Assembly: GCA_009844425.1 (NCBI GenBank)
Contig: VYBN01000017.1
Location: 173,201-237,200 of the forward strand
Origin: Gammaproteobacteria bacterium
GTDB lineage: Bacteria > Pseudomonadota > Gammaproteobacteria > Steroidobacterales > Foliamicaceae
DNA length: 64,000 nt
Reading direction: 5' to 3'
The notes beneath the pieces are model-generated. The model saw nothing but the letters and a program-made list of their open reading frames with translations. It searched no databases and had not been told where the DNA came from. Made by a program: the position numbers and the translations under genes. The stretch's first letter is position 1. Each line of letters begins with the position of its first letter. Positions 61,109 through 64,000 of the stretch are shown here, one piece after another.

Positions 61109-63082
61109 TTAGAGGGAGCGGCCGAGGGCGTGGCCGTCGGTGGTGGCGGCGAGCAGCGTACGCGGCATGTCGCAATCGCCTACGGTCACCACGTCCAAGC
61201 CTTCCGCGCGCAGTGGCGCGGCCAGTTCGTCGTTGGGGGCGCGGCTGCCGGACCAGGTCAGCATCGCCAGGTCGTCGATATCCATCAGCGAGTCGTTGAG
61301 CACGTTGCGGCAGTTCACGCGGCCTTCATCCAGCGCGGAATCGGCATGAATGTCCGAAAGAAGCACGACCTCGACGTTCGGCATGCCGTACAGGCGCCGG
61401 TAGATGCCCTGGCGCGTTACCAGGCCCACGTCGCTGGCCAGGCGCTCCCGCGGGGTCACGACGACCAACCGGGAGAAGCGCTGCGCCAACAGTTCGGCGG
61501 CGGAGTAGGTAGCCAGCGTATGGTCCTGGTCCCATAACACGGCCGTGCCGTCGATGGTTTCTTCCGGACGGTCCAGCATTTCGCGGCTGACCTCGCGGAT
61601 ATCGAAAACGAAATCGCGCCATTCCTCCGGCCAGCCGTGCGGCCACAGCATTGTCGCGCCCTCCGCCAGGACCACGACGTCCGGCTCGCAGGCGAGCACG
61701 TCGTCGACGCCCGCCCGGATCCCCAGGTGAACTGTCGCTCCAGCCTTTGCGGCGGCCATTTCCTGGTAGTCGTAGACACTGCTTACGTTCTCTCCGCCGG
61801 GCAGTTGGGCGTGCAGATACGCCTTGCCTCCGGGCCGCTCCGACGCTCCAAAAACCGTGACTGCGTGTCCCCGGGCGGCAGCCACCCAACCCGCCTCCAT
61901 GCCCGCCGGACCGGCCCCCACGACCACGACTCGCCGCCTGCGCCTGGCAGGCTGCGGCCAGTAGTCCACTTCATCGGGCTTCGAGAGGCGGGGGTTGTTG
62001 TCGCAGAGGATCGGCTTGCGCTCGACGATCGTGGCCCAGCAGGTGTTGCAGGACACGCAGTAACGGATCTCGGATTGCCGGCCTTCCGCCGCCTTCTTGA
62101 CCCAGGCCGCGTCCGTGACCAGGGGCCGGCCCAGAGCCACCATCTGCGCCTTGCCCGCGGCCAGTATGCCCTCCGCCTCCGCCGGGTCGGTAATCAGACC
62201 CAGTGCCATGAGCGGCACGCCCGGCGCGTGGGCCGCGATCTCCGCGTGCCCCTCGACATACGGGGCGCGCGGATAGCTCATATCCGGAATGTGCGTCTCC
62301 AGCGTATGGGAATGCGAGCCGTCGCAATAGACCAGGTAATGAAAGCCGCCGGCCTCCGCCAGCCGGGCGGTAATGCGCGCGGACTCGGAATGATCGATGC
62401 CTCCGGGAATCCCGTCAGTACCCGGAAGTTTTAACCCTATTATGAAATTCTTTCCACAACTACTTGTTATTACATCTATTAATTCCCTTACAAACCGGGT
62501 TCTCCCTTCCAGGTCGCCACCGTACTGGTCGTCACGTATATTGGCCGCCGGCGACAGGAACTGATGAAACAGGTGGCCATGCCCGGCCGAAAGCTCGACC
62601 CCGCTGAAGCCCGCCTGCTCAAGGCGGCGCGCACCCTTGCCGAAGTGTTCGATGGCCTCGTGAATGCGGTGCCTGGGCATTTCCCTGGGCATGGTCCAGC
62701 TCAGGTCATCGGGCAGCGCCGAGGGCGCCCAGGCCTGCTGCGACCGGCCCGCCTCGCGGTGACCGCGGCCGGAGTCCTGAAACTGCCCCAGCAGGCGGCA
62801 ATCCCTGCTTTCCACGCTGTCCGCCCAACGGGACAGGGCATCGAGGTTGTTCGGCCCGAACAGGGCCGGGCGGTGCGAACGATCGTGCCAGGGCAGCACG
62901 TTCAGCGGCTCGGTCACGATCAATCCCGTTCCGCCCGCTGCGCGGTTGGCGTGATAGCGCACCAGGCGCGGGTCGATGTCCTGGTTCTGCGTGTAACGCG
63001 TGCTCATCGACGCGTGGACCACGCGATTGCGCACCGTTCTCCCGGCCAGCGTGATCGGTTCAAGCAGAAGCGGATATTCCAT
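61109..63082 (-). CDS. FadH-like NADH:flavin oxidoreductase (OYE + FAD domains)
   Basis: 657 residues from ATG 63082 (TTG 63103 is a weaker alternative). The N-terminal OYE barrel has LEPITLAGRTVRNRVVHASMST, SAGHGHLFHQFLSP and NIRDDQYGGDLEGRTRFV. The 4Fe-4S ligands are in YCVSCNTCWATI and, 12 residues later, LCDNNP. The C-terminal FAD/NAD domains begin RVVVVGAGPAGMEAGWVAAARG. This is the 2,4-dienoyl-CoA reductase/trimethylamine dehydrogenase group; the substrate is unknown. A run of about 23 codons at 62427-62495 is sharply AT-rich against the rest of the gene. Confidence 0.88.
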   Translation of the reverse strand: MEYPLLLEPITLAGRTVRNRVVHASMSTRYTQNQDIDPRLVRYHANRAAGGTGLIVTEPLNVLPWHDRSHRPALFGPNNLDALSRWADSVESRDCRLLGQFQDSGRGHREAGRSQQAWAPSALPDDLSWTMPREMPRHRIHEAIEHFGKGARRLEQAGFSGVELSAGHGHLFHQFLSPAANIRDDQYGGDLEGRTRFVRELIDVITSSCGKNFIIGLKLPGTDGIPGGIDHSESARITARLAEAGGFHYLVYCDGSHSHTLETHIPDMSYPRAPYVEGHAEIAAHAPGVPLMALGLITDPAEAEGILAAGKAQMVALGRPLVTDAAWVKKAAEGRQSEIRYCVSCNTCWATIVERKPILCDNNPRLSKPDEVDYWPQPARRRRRVVVVGAGPAGMEAGWVAAARGHAVTVFGASERPGGKAYLHAQLPGGENVSSVYDYQEMAAAKAGATVHLGIRAGVDDVLACEPDVVVLAEGATMLWPHGWPEEWRDFVFDIREVSREMLDRPEETIDGTAVLWDQDHTLATYSAAELLAQRFSRLVVVTPRERLASDVGLVTRQGIYRRLYGMPNVEVVLLSDIHADSALDEGRVNCRNVLNDSLMDIDDLAMLTWSGSRAPNDELAAPLRAEGLDVVTVGDCDMPRTLLAATTDGHALGRSL

Positions 63083-63151
63083 GCGCCCAGAACGGATTGG
63101 CAATTGAGCGAGCGTACCTTAACCTTTAGCCAGAGCTTGTAAACCGACAGT

Positions 63152-64000
63152 TTGAGCACGCTTTCCTACCAGCAGATTCTCGAACAGGACCTTTTCCCCG
63201 CGCTGCGGGAGGGCGCCCTGGCCGTGACCGCCACTTCAAGGCTGGCGCGGAGAATACGTTTTCGCTACGGCCGGTGGCGCCGCGCCGCGAACGCAACCGT
63301 GTGGCGTCGACCGGCCGTGATGTCGTGGCAGGAATGGATGCGCCGGTTGTGGGAGGACTCGCTGCTGCGCGGCGGAAAGGCCGGCGAATACACATTGCTG
63401 TCTTCCCACGGATCGCTGATGCTCTGGGAGCAGGCTGTCGGGAAGAATGCCGTGGCCGGCTTCGATCTGGAGCAGAATGCGGAACTGGCCCGTAGGAGCT
63501 GGAACCAGGCGCTCGAATACGGGCTGAACCTTGAGCGCCTGCGCAGCGAGGTGGACGGGGAAGACGAGCGCCGTTTCGCCCGCTGGGTCGCGCGCTTCGA
63601 GGAACTGAGCCGATCGGGGAGTTGGCTGGAACCCGCGGGTCTCCCGCCACTCTTGGCCCAGGATATTCAGAACGGTGCGATCGCCGCTCGCGGGCGGCTG
63701 TATCTGCTCGGGTTCAACGATCCGCTGCCGGCACCGCAAGCCCAGTTGCTGGAGGCCATACGCGTCGCTGGTATCTCCGTGGAGACAGGCCCTGCAGCGC
63801 CCAGGGCGGCAAGCGTCTGTCAGATTCAGTACGAGAACGGCGACGAGGAACTGCAGGCCGCCGCAAGCTGGGCCGTCGAAGGCAACGCCGGTCTGGTGCT
63901 GGTCGATTTCACCGATCGTGCCCCCCGGGCGCGCCAGGCGCTGCTGGACAGGATGCAGCCGGCGTGGCAGACGCGCGGGTTCCCTCAGGACGCTCCGCTG
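63152..64000 (+). CDS. TIGR03623-type probable DNA repair protein (3' end outside window)
   Basis: The frame is open from TTG 63152 to the right edge (283 codons visible) and is preceded by an in-frame TAA at 63140, which makes TTG 63152 the first possible start. The N-terminus SYQQILEQDLFPALREGALAVTATSRLARRIRFRYGRW and then MSWQEWMRRLWEDSLLRGG match the proteobacterial family of AddB-like repair proteins with a C-terminal PD-(D/E)XK nuclease, which would lie beyond the window. The Gly-Leu-Val segment GRLYLLGFNDPLPAPQAQLLEAI is the inactive helicase-like core. The gene is divergent from the flavoprotein. Confidence 0.7.
   Translation, partial: MSTLSYQQILEQDLFPALREGALAVTATSRLARRIRFRYGRWRRAANATVWRRPAVMSWQEWMRRLWEDSLLRGGKAGEYTLLSSHGSLMLWEQAVGKNAVAGFDLEQNAELARRSWNQALEYGLNLERLRSEVDGEDERRFARWVARFEELSRSGSWLEPAGLPPLLAQDIQNGAIAARGRLYLLGFNDPLPAPQAQLLEAIRVAGISVETGPAAPRAASVCQIQYENGDEELQAAASWAVEGNAGLVLVDFTDRAPRARQALLDRMQPAWQTRGFPQDAPL

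Noticed and set aside
1..64000. CRISPR arrays, tRNA and rRNA genes, insertion sequences
   Set aside because: No regularly spaced direct repeats, cloverleaf with CCA end, rRNA signature or transposase motif was found by reading; weak tRNAs could be missed by eye.

Overview
The window looks like a stretch of chromosome from a G+C-rich, Gram-negative proteobacterium, most likely a free-living, probably marine, gammaproteobacterium. The basis is two TonB-dependent receptors, Tat and lipoprotein signals, stand-alone PyrB, EtfBA, a KduI/LacI polysaccharide locus and a TIGR03623-type repair protein at the right edge. I cannot name the species. No rRNA, tRNA or CRISPR array was seen.

Layout. 1-1690: two convergent DUF1838 exported proteins, the first cut by the window edge. 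1836-4749: acyl-CoA dehydrogenase plus a PLP sulfur-amino-acid enzyme. 4892-12604: a hexuronate-polysaccharide utilisation locus, with a leftward operon (TonB receptor, FAH-family hydratase, LacI regulator, KduI) divergent from a secreted beta-helix lyase-like protein across a shared intergenic region holding a LacI-type palindrome. 12673-16338: a three-gene ABC exporter. 16418-17611: NucS-like nuclease, VapB and a truncated VapC. 17659-23886: catabolic genes (FAD oxidoreductase, two alpha/beta-hydrolase-fold proteins with His at the nucleophile position, two SDRs, membrane protein) with a MazEF-type pair. 24186-26279: TGS-type GTPase divergent from PyrB. 26337-32963: Ntn acylase, M14 carboxypeptidase and a TonB receptor broken by one in-frame TAG. 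33030-36078: P-loop ATPase, peroxiredoxin, reductase, DUF924.

36194-48097 is a defence island with visibly lower G+C: a type II restriction-modification pair meeting tail to tail, a two-gene metabolic insert (AhpD-like plus membrane protein), a complete type I Zorya operon (zorABCD) and a zeta-type toxin with its antitoxin. 48226-53879 returns to metabolism: EtfBA, sulfurtransferase, lipoprotein, small proteins, MaoC dehydratase, CpeT-like protein. 53893-60603 is a second defence-like block: a retropepsin-fold protein lacking its catalytic Asp, a large adenine-type DNA methyltransferase, a superfamily 2 helicase and a GIY-YIG nuclease. Together these look like a methylase + translocase + nuclease system that I cannot match to a named one; it is the best candidate for an undescribed system. 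61109-64000: a FadH-like flavoprotein containing a sharply AT-rich codon patch, and a partial DNA-repair protein.

Two non-coding signals stand out. One is a family of four long hairpins at gene 3' ends (4741, 23920, 24066, 37991): each has near-perfect 25-31 bp arms whose sequence is unique to the locus, enclosing a conserved two-unit loop built on GAGCCAGGATGGCG. The other is the 275-bp leader between the methyltransferase and the helicase, which can fold into mutually exclusive stems just before the helicase ribosome-binding site.
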